Assembly: GCA_946184715.1 (NCBI GenBank)
Contig: CAMHGU010000029.1
Span: forward strand, 1-14,448
Reading direction: 5' to 3'
DNA length: 14,448 nt
DNA from: an uncultured bacterium
Lineage (GTDB): Bacteria; Bacteroidota; Bacteroidia; Bacteroidales; Muribaculaceae
This document shows positions 6,568 to 13,238 of this stretch, in pieces. Position numbers and translations under genes: made by a program. Under the pieces are notes generated by a model. That model had not been told where the DNA came from. It worked only from the letters and a program-made list of their open reading frames with translations, and did not search any database. Positions within the stretch are counted from its first letter, which is position 1. Each line of letters opens with the position of its first letter.

Positions 6568-7877
6568 TGAGCGAGATCCCCAAATATCGGCGACTGAGCG
6601 AGCTGACGCAGGATATAGGCTACGCCATATATTCCGAGCCTAAGCTCCAGCACCAGTGGATTGTGGCCGAAATCAACGGGCTGAGCATAAGCCGCGGGCA
6701 TTGCTACTTCGACTTAGTGGAGAAAGAAAGCACCCACGGCAGTATCGTGGCAAAGATGCGCGGCATCATTTGGGCCAGCCGATTCCCGCAGCTGCGTTAC
6801 AAATTCGAGAGCGCCACGGGTCAGGCGCTGGCCAACGGCATCAAGGTGATGCTGCAGGTCAATGTGACGTGGAACTCGCAATACGGCATTTCGCTTGTGG
6901 CCGACGACATCTTTCCGCAATTTACCCTCGGCGACATCGAGATACGCCGCCAAGAGATAATAGCGCGGCTTAAGGCCGAAGGACTTTACGACCTCAATCG
7001 CGAGCTGTGCCTGCCCATAGTGGCGCAGCGCATCGCCGTGGTGTCGGCTGCGACGGCCGCCGGCTATGGCGACTTTATGAACCAACTCCGCGGCAACCAG
7101 CTCGGTGTCAACTTCCACACCACGCTCTTCCCTGCAGTGCTGCAAGGCGAGCAGTGTGCGCCCTCGGTCATCGCCGCCCTCGACGACATCGCCGCTCGGG
7201 CCGAGCAGTTCGACTGCGTGGTGATTATACGTGGTGGCGGCGCCGCAATCGACCTGATGGGATTTGACGACTACGAGCTTGCAGCTCGAGTGGCTCGCTT
7301 CCCGCTGCCGGTGATTACCGGTATCGGGCACGAGCGCGACAACACCATTCTCGACCTCATCTCGTGCCGCCGCGTAAAGACCCCCACCGCCGCGGCCGAA
7401 TATCTGATAGCGCAAGCCGAGGAGTTTGTGGCCAGGCTCGCCGATTGCGCCTCGCGCATAGCCACGGCGGCGCGCGAGATAATGGCCGCAAGCAAGGAGC
7501 AGCTCAGCGCCTTGCAGTCGCAGCTACCTCACGTGCCCACCATCATCACCCAGCGCGCCGCGCTCAAGCTGCGCGCCCTCGCCGCGTCAATCCCCGGTGA
7601 TGCCGCTAAGCGCATATCGATAGAGCGCACCGCTTTGGCCGCAACCACCTCAATCCTCCGAGCCTCGCTCGCCCGCCGCTCCGAGATCGAGACGATGAAG
7701 CTCGATGCCATAGCCTCTAAAGTGGAACTGCTATCGCCAGAGGCCACCCTCAAGCGCGGCTACTCCATCACCCGCCTCAACGGCCGAGCCGTCACCTCCA
7801 TTAGCCGCGTCAAGCCCGGCGATGTGGTTACCACAGTGCTCCCCGATGGCGAGTTCTCCTCTCAAGTCACCCATTAG
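6567..7877 (+). CDS. xseA: Exodeoxyribonuclease VII large subunit
   Basis: XseA is the catalytic subunit of exonuclease VII, which degrades single-stranded DNA from both ends during repair and recombination. I choose ATG 6567, giving 436 residues; a GTG one codon earlier (6564) is in frame but less likely. An N-terminal OB-fold domain (about 20-105, including WIVAEINGLSISRGHCYFDL) binds single-stranded DNA. The catalytic core carries the family signature: RGGG (222-225), then DLMGFDDYELA, then ITGIGHERD with His255 and Glu256, then TPTAAAE (272-278). A helical, alanine-rich region (about 280-395) matches the long coiled-coil that assembles with XseB, and the end has the usual LKRGYSITRLNGR and VKPGDVVTT segments. 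The TGATG overlap with porU suggests translational coupling. xseB follows after 27 nt. Confidence 0.97.
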   Translation: MSEIPKYRRLSELTQDIGYAIYSEPKLQHQWIVAEINGLSISRGHCYFDLVEKESTHGSIVAKMRGIIWASRFPQLRYKFESATGQALANGIKVMLQVNVTWNSQYGISLVADDIFPQFTLGDIEIRRQEIIARLKAEGLYDLNRELCLPIVAQRIAVVSAATAAGYGDFMNQLRGNQLGVNFHTTLFPAVLQGEQCAPSVIAALDDIAARAEQFDCVVIIRGGGAAIDLMGFDDYELAARVARFPLPVITGIGHERDNTILDLISCRRVKTPTAAAEYLIAQAEEFVARLADCASRIATAAREIMAASKEQLSALQSQLPHVPTIITQRAALKLRALAASIPGDAAKRISIERTALAATTSILRASLARRSEIETMKLDAIASKVELLSPEATLKRGYSITRLNGRAVTSISRVKPGDVVTTVLPDGEFSSQVTH

Positions 7878-7904
7878 TATTACACCTTATTATATATATA
7901 AGAT

Positions 7905-8117
7905 ATGGAAACACCAAGCGAAACGCCCCTCCCCGCCACCTATGCCGAAGCTATCAGCCAGCTCGAGCAGATTGTAGGCCTGATGCAGAGCGACAAAGTC
8001 GATATCGACGACCTCAGCCGCTACACCAAGCGTGCCCTCGACTTGCTTAAGCTCTGCAAGCAGCGCCTCGCTGCCACCGATGAGGAGCTTAAGAAGATTC
8101 TCGCCACTCTCGAATGA
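7905..8117 (+). CDS. xseB: Exodeoxyribonuclease VII small subunit
   Basis: XseB binds the coiled-coil of XseA in several copies and is needed for exonuclease VII activity. The 70-residue product has the expected size and the family pattern TYAEAISQLEQIVGLMQSD, then a short turn (VDIDDLSRYTKRA), then a second helix rich in Leu and Lys (DLLKLCKQRLAATDEELKKIL), forming a helical hairpin. It lies 27 nt after xseA and 22 nt before the acyl-CoA ligase on the same strand, so one transcript is likely. The 27-nt spacer is AT-rich and holds no promoter that I can see. Confidence 0.95.
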   Translation: METPSETPLPATYAEAISQLEQIVGLMQSDKVDIDDLSRYTKRALDLLKLCKQRLAATDEELKKILATLE

Positions 8118-8139
8118 CAACTATCAATAAGCCGAAACG

Positions 8140-9801
8140 ATGATTTCAGAGAATTACATAAAGATTTACGAGAAGAGCTTCCGTGAGAACTGGGACCTGC
8201 CGGCTCTCACCGATTACTCTACCAAGAAGACGATAACCTACGCCCAGTTTGCCCGCGACATTGCCCGAATCCACATCTTTTTCAAGCAGTGCGGTATCAA
8301 GCAGGGCGACAAGGTGGCCCTCATCGGTAAGAATAATGTGAATTGGGTCACCATCTTTATGGCCACCGTCACCTATGGGGCCGTGATAGTGCCGATTCTC
8401 GCGGAGTTTAACCCGCAGGACGCGCAGCACATCATCAACCACTCCGAGGCGGTAATCCTTTTCGCCTCTGATCGCGTGGCCGAGCCGCTCGAGATGGAGA
8501 ATATGCACAATATCCGCGCCATTATCTCCCTCGACACTATGAAGCCCATAGCCGAGAAGGACGGCGAGAAGGTGTCGGCCGCGCTGCGCAATCTCACCCG
8601 CCGCTTCAAGAACGCCTATCCCAACGGCTTCGACCGCAACTCCATCAGCTACCCCGATGTGCCCAACGACCGCCTCATCGAGATTAACTACACCTCAGGC
8701 ACCACCGGCTTCTCCAAAGGCGTGATGCTCACGGCCAACAACCTCGCCGGCAACGTCGTGTACGGTATCAAGTCGAAGCTGCACTTCCGCGGCTCGCGAT
8801 GCCTGTCGTTCCTGCCGCTGGCCCACGCCTACGGCTGCGCCTTCGATATGCTCACGCCGCTGGCTGTGGGCACCCACATCACCCTGCTCGGTAAGATTCC
8901 CTCGCCCAAGATTCTCGTTGCAGCGATGAACGAAGTGAAGCCCGACCTCGTGATATGCGTGCCTCTCGTGCTCGAGAAGATCTATCGCAAGATGATTCAG
9001 CCCATGCTCGCCAAGAACGTGATGCGCTGGGCATTGGCAATCCCGCTTCTCGACAGCAAGATCTACACCCAGATACGCAACAAGCTCATCGCGGCCTTCG
9101 GCGGCAACTTCTCCGAGGTAATCGTGGGCGGCGCACCGCTCAATGCCGAGGTGGAGGACTTCCTGCGCCGCATCAAGTTCCCCTTCACCGTGGGCTATGG
9201 TATGACCGAGTGCGGCCCGCTTATCAGCCACACCTTCTGGAGCGACTTCGTGCCACATAGCTCCGGCCGAGAGCTCAAGGGCATTATGAAGATACGCATC
9301 GACTCGCCCGAGCCGGCCAATATCCCCGGCGAGATTCTTGTAAAAGGCGAGAATGTGATGATGGGCTACTATAAGAACGAGGAGGCCACCGCCGCCGTGC
9401 TCGATGCCGACGGCTGGCTCCACACCGGCGATATGGGCATCGTGGCCGACGATGGCACCGTGACAATTCGCGGCCGATACAAGACGATGATTCTCACCGC
9501 CAACGGCCAGAATATCTACCCTGAAGAGATCGAAGCCAAGCTCAACAATATGCCCTTTGTGGCTGAAAGCCTCGTGGTGGAACGCTCCGGCAAGCTCGTG
9601 GCTCTCGTATATCCCGATTACGATATGATGGACTCCGTGGGCATCACCACTGATCAGCTCCCCGCTTCGATGGAACAAATCCGCAAAGAGCTCAACGCTC
9701 TCGTGGCTCCCTACGAGCAAATCTCAAAAATCCAGCTCATCGCCAACGAATTTGAAAAAACGCCCAAGCGCTCCATAAAGCGCTATCTATATGCTAATTA
9801 G
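8140..9801 (+). CDS. AMP-forming acyl-CoA ligase (long-chain fatty acid-CoA ligase-like)
   Basis: The 553-residue protein belongs to the ANL adenylating superfamily, which activates a carboxylate with ATP and transfers it to CoA. Motifs occur in order: the phosphate-binding loop YTSGTTGFSKG (184-194), FLPLAHAYG, the A5 motif GYGMTECGP (Thr356, Glu357), HTGD with Asp431, the hinge GRYKTMI (445-451) and NGQNIYPEEIE. The general architecture and FLPLAHAYG favour a fatty acyl-CoA synthetase; the exact chain length is not visible. One oddity is the A10 motif. The family pattern TPTGKIKR has the adenylation lysine in fifth position, whereas this protein reads TPKRSIKR, placing Ser545 there with lysines at 543 and 547. 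This may be a lineage trait or a shifted lysine. No signal peptide or membrane segment is seen, so it is probably cytoplasmic or peripheral. It is the last gene of the porU-xseA-xseB run; an AT-rich hairpin follows. Confidence 0.9.
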   Translation: MISENYIKIYEKSFRENWDLPALTDYSTKKTITYAQFARDIARIHIFFKQCGIKQGDKVALIGKNNVNWVTIFMATVTYGAVIVPILAEFNPQDAQHIINHSEAVILFASDRVAEPLEMENMHNIRAIISLDTMKPIAEKDGEKVSAALRNLTRRFKNAYPNGFDRNSISYPDVPNDRLIEINYTSGTTGFSKGVMLTANNLAGNVVYGIKSKLHFRGSRCLSFLPLAHAYGCAFDMLTPLAVGTHITLLGKIPSPKILVAAMNEVKPDLVICVPLVLEKIYRKMIQPMLAKNVMRWALAIPLLDSKIYTQIRNKLIAAFGGNFSEVIVGGAPLNAEVEDFLRRIKFPFTVGYGMTECGPLISHTFWSDFVPHSSGRELKGIMKIRIDSPEPANIPGEILVKGENVMMGYYKNEEATAAVLDADGWLHTGDMGIVADDGTVTIRGRYKTMILTANGQNIYPEEIEAKLNNMPFVAESLVVERSGKLVALVYPDYDMMDSVGITTDQLPASMEQIRKELNALVAPYEQISKIQLIANEFEKTPKRSIKRYLYAN

Positions 9802-9839
9802 CTCAATTTTTAAGGACAAAACGACGCTCGAAGAAAAAT

Positions 9840-9867
9840 AAAAAATGTGTTGTAAAGCATTTTTTTT
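9840..9867 (+). terminator. AT-rich hairpin with T tract after the acyl-CoA ligase
   Basis: AAAAAATG (9840-9847) pairs with CATTTTTT (9858-9865) around a 10-nt loop, and the right arm continues as a T run to 9867. The stem has only two GC-type pairs at most, so it is weak, but the position between the ligase stop and the next promoter fits a terminator. Confidence 0.4.
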
Positions 9868-9878
9868 GAGAAAAATTC

Positions 9879-9907
9879 TTGCATATCAAATTTTAGTAGT
9901 ATCTTTG
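9879..9907 (+). promoter_or_regulatory. Strong Bacteroidetes-type promoter for the small lipoprotein gene
   Basis: A TTG at 9879-9881 and TATCTTTG (TAnnTTTG) at 9900-9907 are separated by 18 nt in a markedly AT-rich stretch. The leader of about 45 nt is A/T-rich and ends TTAAAAAAGAGAA directly before the ATG, the type of leader associated with high expression in Bacteroidetes. Confidence 0.75.
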
Positions 9908-9960
9908 TAGCGTTTTTGAAGTAAGAAATATTGTTTTATCAACTTAATTAAAAAAGAGAA

Positions 9961-10161
9961 ATGAAAAAGTTAGTTTTATTAGCTGCTGTTGTTTTCAGCG
10001 TATCGCTCCTTTCTTGCACTGGTAACGGTGAAGGTAACGCCACTAACGATAGCCTCGTTGCTACCGTGGACAGCGCTGCAACTGCTACTGTTGACACCGC
10101 CGCTGCTGTTGTTGACAGCGCCGCTGCTACTGTTGACAGCCTCGCCGCTCAGGCTAAGTAA
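9961..10161 (+). CDS. Small alanine-rich repeat lipoprotein, function unknown
   Basis: This 66-residue protein has a textbook lipoprotein signal: MKK, a hydrophobic stretch (4-17) and a lipobox LLSC with Cys19 as the lipidated residue. The mature part would be only 48 residues. After a short linker (TGNGEGNAT) it consists of five near-repeats of seven or eight residues, from NDSLVAT (29-35) through VDSAATAT, VDTAAAV and VDSAAAT to VDSLAAQ (58-64), and it ends in Ala-Lys. Aromatic residues in the mature part are absent. Size, periodicity, lipid anchor and terminal lysine recall Lpp-type (Braun) lipoproteins, but there is no evident sequence homology and this is only an analogy. Codons GTT, GCT and ACT are favoured as in rplU and rpmA, unlike the neighbours. 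It has its own promoter and a good 3' hairpin, so it is monocistronic and probably abundant. I do not recognise the family. Confidence 0.85.
   Translation: MKKLVLLAAVVFSVSLLSCTGNGEGNATNDSLVATVDSAATATVDTAAAVVDSAAATVDSLAAQAK
10066..10152 (+). repeat. In-frame 21-24-nt tandem repeat inside the lipoprotein gene
   Basis: Units start with GTKGACA at 10066 (24 nt), 10090 (21 nt), 10111 (21 nt) and 10132 (21 nt). The three 21-nt units share the GTTGACA start and most of a GCCGCTGCT core. All keep the reading frame, so changes in copy number would lengthen or shorten the protein by about seven residues. Confidence 0.8.
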
Positions 10162-10192
10162 AAACGACCGCAGGTAATACCCTACGATCTAA

Positions 10193-10221
10193 AAGCCCGG
10201 AAGGTCAAGCCTTTCGGGCTT
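10193..10221 (+). terminator. Terminator hairpin after the small lipoprotein gene
   Basis: A 12-bp stem (10193-10204 with 10210-10221, one G-T pair) encloses a 5-nt TCAAG loop, 31 nt after the stop. On the plus strand no T run follows; on the minus strand the stem is followed by TTTT, so it could also stop transcription arriving from the right. Confidence 0.65.
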
Positions 10222-10272
10222 CGTGTATCTATAAGGGCCATAGAAGATATAGAGGCTCTCCGGGATAGGAAA

Positions 10273-10312
10273 AGCCGGCTCGGGATTGCTTCACAGCAAT
10301 GGGGAGCCGGCT
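10273..10312 (-). terminator. 40-nt hairpin, candidate terminator for the mscS-like gene
   Basis: AGCCGGCTC (10273-10281) pairs perfectly with GAGCCGGCT (10304-10312). Inside, GGG faces GGG (CCC faces CCC on the minus strand), then ATTGC (10285-10289) pairs with GCAAT (10296-10300) around a 6-nt loop. On the minus strand it is followed directly by TTTTCC, which suits a terminator for the convergent channel gene, though it lies about 150 nt past that stop codon. Confidence 0.45.
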
Positions 10313-10369
10313 ATAGACCAATAGAAAAGTTTTATCTGAATTTGTACAGTGCAAATTTCGGCATTATCG

Positions 10370-10414
10370 GCCGCGGCGGCAATCATCAAATATTGGTAAT
10401 TTGCCGGCCGCGGC
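10370..10414. repeat. Inverted repeat in the gene-free stretch 10162-10465
   Basis: CCGCGG-CGGCAA (10371-10382) pairs with TTGCCG-G-CCGCGG (10401-10413), a 12-bp stem with one bulged G that extends by one further G-C pair (10370 with 10414), around an 18-nt AT-rich loop. No T run follows on either strand. This and the two hairpins above are all that I see in the 304-nt gene-free stretch 10162-10465; no supported ORF or TAnnTTTG promoter lies in it. Confidence 0.55.
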
Positions 10415-10465
10415 TAATAATATGTTGCTACTGAGCCATCAAGATGTAGCTGCCGAGGTGATTGC

Positions 10466-13099
10466 TTACTCCTCGCCATCGGGGAAATCGGCGCGCACGG
10501 GCTGCTCCTCGGCGGGCTTCTCGGGCAGCTGGCGGATATATACGTCGCGCTGCGGGAACGGAATCTCGATGCCGGCCTCTTGCAGGGCGTTGTAGATGGC
10601 CTCCTTTACGGCGCATACGAAGGGTATCTTCTCTTCCACGAGCACCCAGAAGGTGACGAGCAGGTCAACGCTATTGTCGCCGAAGTCGTTCACGACCACT
10701 TTGTAGCCTTGCTTGCGGCGAATGATTGAGCGCCCGCCTTTCAGCACGGGCAGTTTCTGCAGCGCTTCCACAATCACTTCGCGAGCGTGATCAACCTTCA
10801 CACCATAGGCCACGCCCACGGGCACTTTCACGTATTCGTAGCTGTGGTTGCGAGTGAGGTTCTTGAAGTTCTTGTTGAAGAGCGATGTGTTGAGGAATGC
10901 TATGATGGAACCATCGAGGGTGGTGATTTGAGTACTCTGATATGAGATGCTCTCCACCTTGCCGAGGATGCCGTCGCACTCGATGTAGTCGCCCACGCAC
11001 ACACGTCCCGACATCAGCGAGAGCCCGTAGATGAAGTTCTCCAGAATGTCCTTCATCGCGAAACCGAGACCGGTGGCCAAGCCTGCCGTGATGAGCGAGA
11101 TGCCGCTCTTAGGCACCTGGAACAGCACCAGGCCGCCTATGAAGTAGATGCCCCACACGAGGATGGTGATGATATTGTTGGCAAGGGTAAGGTTTACCCT
11201 GTAGTTGACGTCGTTCTTGTGCTTCTTGTATTTGATAAAGCGGTAGAGCGAGTGGGCCAGGTAGTTGATGTAGCGGAACACGAAGAACATCACCAGCGCG
11301 AGCACGAGCTTGTAGAGCGAGAGCTGTAGCAGTCCGGGCTCGTCGATGAAGATGAAGAAGAACATATTCCGGAATATCTCGTTCATGTCGAACATCTTGG
11401 CGGCCATCTCCACGCTCATCAGCACCGAAATGACGGCGAATATGGGCAGCGCGGCTTTGGTGATGAGGTCGAAGAACCACGTGCGGGTGATGTGGTCGCC
11501 CTTCTTCATCGCGGTGTTGATGGCGGTAATCTCCTCATCGGTGAGCTGGCGCCCGGCGGGCTTGTTCTTAAGCGCTGCGGCTTCGAGCTTGTCGAGGATA
11601 AAGCGGCGCTCATAGAGCATGGCGATGTGGTAGAAGCACACGATGGTGAGGATAAACGCCAGCTGGATTACCCACCACATCATAATCTGCACGGCCAGGA
11701 GGGTGTAGCCAATCCAGGCGAGGACTGTGCACACAACCAAAAACACGAGGGCGCACACCGAGAGCACCTTGTCGCTCTCGGCAAGTACATCTCTATGCTT
11801 GCGGAGCGTACGCCATTGCCAGATGGTGAACAGGAGCAGCAGGAGCGGGTAGATGAGGTTGACCGCGGTGTTGGGAATGAAGATGATGCGGAACACAATT
11901 ACGATGAATGCCATCACGATAAACGGCAGATAGGCCTTGAGGCCCGACTTGAGCTGCTCGTCGCGCAGGCGGATAAGCATCGACACGAGGATGGCGAGCA
12001 GGAGCCAGGCGAAGTTGATTACCAGCTTGATAGCCATAGCTATGAAGTTGTGGTACACGAAGGAGTTGGCTATGCTGATACTTATGGTGAAGAGCAGCAC
12101 GCCGCTGGCGAGGCCTATGATGCCTTTCTTGGATTTGAACCAATCGTTGTTCTGCAATCGCTTGGGCAGTAGCCAGCGCATCAGCACCGTGCTGAGCACC
12201 GTGGCTATGGCGATGTAGAAGATGATGAAAATGGAGATGCCGAGCAGCACCGGCCCGCGCCATTGGCTCTTCACCGGCTCGCTCTGGCCTTGAAGAGTGC
12301 TGTACTTGTCGGTGATGTCCATCTGTGACATTCGCAGCTGCATAGGCAGCGACATCAGCACTCGGAAGTAGTTCTGGCCGCCATTTTCGAAGATGCCTTC
12401 GCGTAGCTCGTCGTAGCATTTCATGGCGTAGTCGTTGATGTTCTTTAGGCGCTCGTTGACCAATTCGTAGTAGCGCTTGTCCTCGCTGATGCTTTCGGCC
12501 ATCGTCACGAGATTGGCGCGGATGGCGCGCGCGTAGGTGAGACAGCGCAGGCGCCGCTGCTGCCTCTCTTGGGAGAGCTTAAACAGCTCTTCCTGGTTGT
12601 TCTCGTTGCGGGTGGCGTTCTCAAGCATTCGCAGGCTATCGACCTCGGCGGTGTCGTTGACGAGCGAGTTGTCGTCGTTGAGCCGCGGTGATATGTTTTT
12701 CAGGGCCACTATAAGGCTATCGGCACGTGTTATCTCGGTGTTGAGGTACTCGAGAATGCGCGCGTAGGGTACATTCTCGAGTTGGCTGTCGCGATAGAGG
12801 TTGGTGGCCTCCTGGCAGGCGTAGGCCATATCGAAGGTGAAGTCTTGGCGCTGCGAGTAGAGCATCAGCGAGATCTGGTCGATGCGCTTCATCGTCTTGA
12901 CCAGATTGTCGTGCTGCACGGCGGCGCGCTGCTTGTACATCTCGATAAACTTCTGCTGCTCGCGGTAGGTGTTCTCAAGCTCGGCTTCGAGCACGTCGAT
13001 GGTCTGGCCGAGCGAGCCTTCCTTAAGCACTGCGTTGCCGCTGAACGCTACCGTGAAGAGTAGCAGGGCTATAGCCACGCGGCGGAGTTGATGATACAT
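10466..13099 (-). CDS. Large MscS-family mechanosensitive ion channel
   Basis: MscS-type channels open under membrane tension and release solutes during osmotic down-shock. This 877-residue protein is much larger than E. coli MscS (286). It has a signal-peptide-like start (hydrophobic 8-20, cleavage likely near 20-23), then a long charged, helical, probably periplasmic region (about 27-280) with coiled-coil character, then about ten or eleven membrane segments (for example 284-306, 327-347, 352-376, 389-408, 412-427, 445-466, 468-490, 590-612 and 640-660). The pore helix and upper beta domain are typical: SLITAGLATGLGFAMKDILENFIYGL (split here as SLITAGLATGLGF and AMKDILENFIYGL, about 668-693), GDYIECDGILGKVESI (703-718) and LDGSIIAFLNTSLF (728-741). 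The MscS C-terminal alpha-beta part ends near 857, followed by an acidic tail. The layout is like the MscK/MscM class, although the periplasmic part is shorter. It is transcribed alone, divergent from the YifB/ComM gene. Confidence 0.92.
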   Translation of the reverse strand: MYHQLRRVAIALLLFTVAFSGNAVLKEGSLGQTIDVLEAELENTYREQQKFIEMYKQRAAVQHDNLVKTMKRIDQISLMLYSQRQDFTFDMAYACQEATNLYRDSQLENVPYARILEYLNTEITRADSLIVALKNISPRLNDDNSLVNDTAEVDSLRMLENATRNENNQEELFKLSQERQQRRLRCLTYARAIRANLVTMAESISEDKRYYELVNERLKNINDYAMKCYDELREGIFENGGQNYFRVLMSLPMQLRMSQMDITDKYSTLQGQSEPVKSQWRGPVLLGISIFIIFYIAIATVLSTVLMRWLLPKRLQNNDWFKSKKGIIGLASGVLLFTISISIANSFVYHNFIAMAIKLVINFAWLLLAILVSMLIRLRDEQLKSGLKAYLPFIVMAFIVIVFRIIFIPNTAVNLIYPLLLLLFTIWQWRTLRKHRDVLAESDKVLSVCALVFLVVCTVLAWIGYTLLAVQIMMWWVIQLAFILTIVCFYHIAMLYERRFILDKLEAAALKNKPAGRQLTDEEITAINTAMKKGDHITRTWFFDLITKAALPIFAVISVLMSVEMAAKMFDMNEIFRNMFFFIFIDEPGLLQLSLYKLVLALVMFFVFRYINYLAHSLYRFIKYKKHKNDVNYRVNLTLANNIITILVWGIYFIGGLVLFQVPKSGISLITAGLATGLGFAMKDILENFIYGLSLMSGRVCVGDYIECDGILGKVESISYQSTQITTLDGSIIAFLNTSLFNKNFKNLTRNHSYEYVKVPVGVAYGVKVDHAREVIVEALQKLPVLKGGRSIIRRKQGYKVVVNDFGDNSVDLLVTFWVLVEEKIPFVCAVKEAIYNALQEAGIEIPFPQRDVYIRQLPEKPAEEQPVRADFPDGEE

Positions 13100-13126
13100 A
13101 TCGTCTATTTATATTAATGTATAATG

Positions 13127-13157
13127 CAAAATTACGCTTTTGACAGCTGATGTGCAA
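13127..13157 (-). promoter_or_regulatory. Bacteroidetes-type promoter for the mscS-like gene
   Basis: Read on the minus strand, TTG (13157-13155) and TAATTTTG (13134-13127; TAnnTTTG) are separated by 20 nt. The core ends 27 nt upstream of the channel start codon, predicting a short leader. Confidence 0.65.
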
Positions 13158-13176
13158 TTATTGCGGCGCCTAATTT

Positions 13177-13187
13177 CCGAAATTCGG
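13177..13187. promoter_or_regulatory. Short palindrome in the divergent promoter region
   Basis: CCGAA-A-TTCGG is an 11-nt inverted repeat with a single central base. It lies 10 nt upstream of the -7 element of the comM-like gene and 19 nt beyond the TTG of the channel promoter, so it could be an operator for either gene. No regulator is known here and a match of this length can occur by chance. Confidence 0.2.
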
Positions 13188-13197
13188 CTATTTTCGC

Positions 13198-13205
13198 TAA
13201 GTTTG
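13198..13205 (+). promoter_or_regulatory. -7 element upstream of the yifB/comM-like gene
   Basis: TAAGTTTG matches TAnnTTTG exactly and ends 33 nt before the ATG. No TTG is present at the usual distance; TTTC at 13174-13177 is the nearest substitute. Confidence 0.5.
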
Positions 13206-13238
13206 CATTGTAATATCGACCCCGTTACTACCTTAAAT

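Noticed and set aside
8695..9720. 341-codon open frame opposite the acyl-CoA ligase
   Set aside because: The plus strand carries all ANL motifs over the same bases; the minus frame has no family features.
10066..10152. CRISPR-like array
   Set aside because: Units are in frame, have no spacers between them and encode the repeats of a lipoprotein.
10401..10595. Possible small plus-strand gene after the lipoprotein
   Set aside because: It mostly overlaps the C-terminal coding region of the mscS-like gene and begins inside an inverted-repeat arm, with no promoter or leader.
11492..12172. 226-codon plus-strand frame inside the mscS-like gene
   Set aside because: Highly charged His/Glu/Asp-rich composition fits the complement of hydrophobic membrane-segment codons; no start signal or motif is visible.
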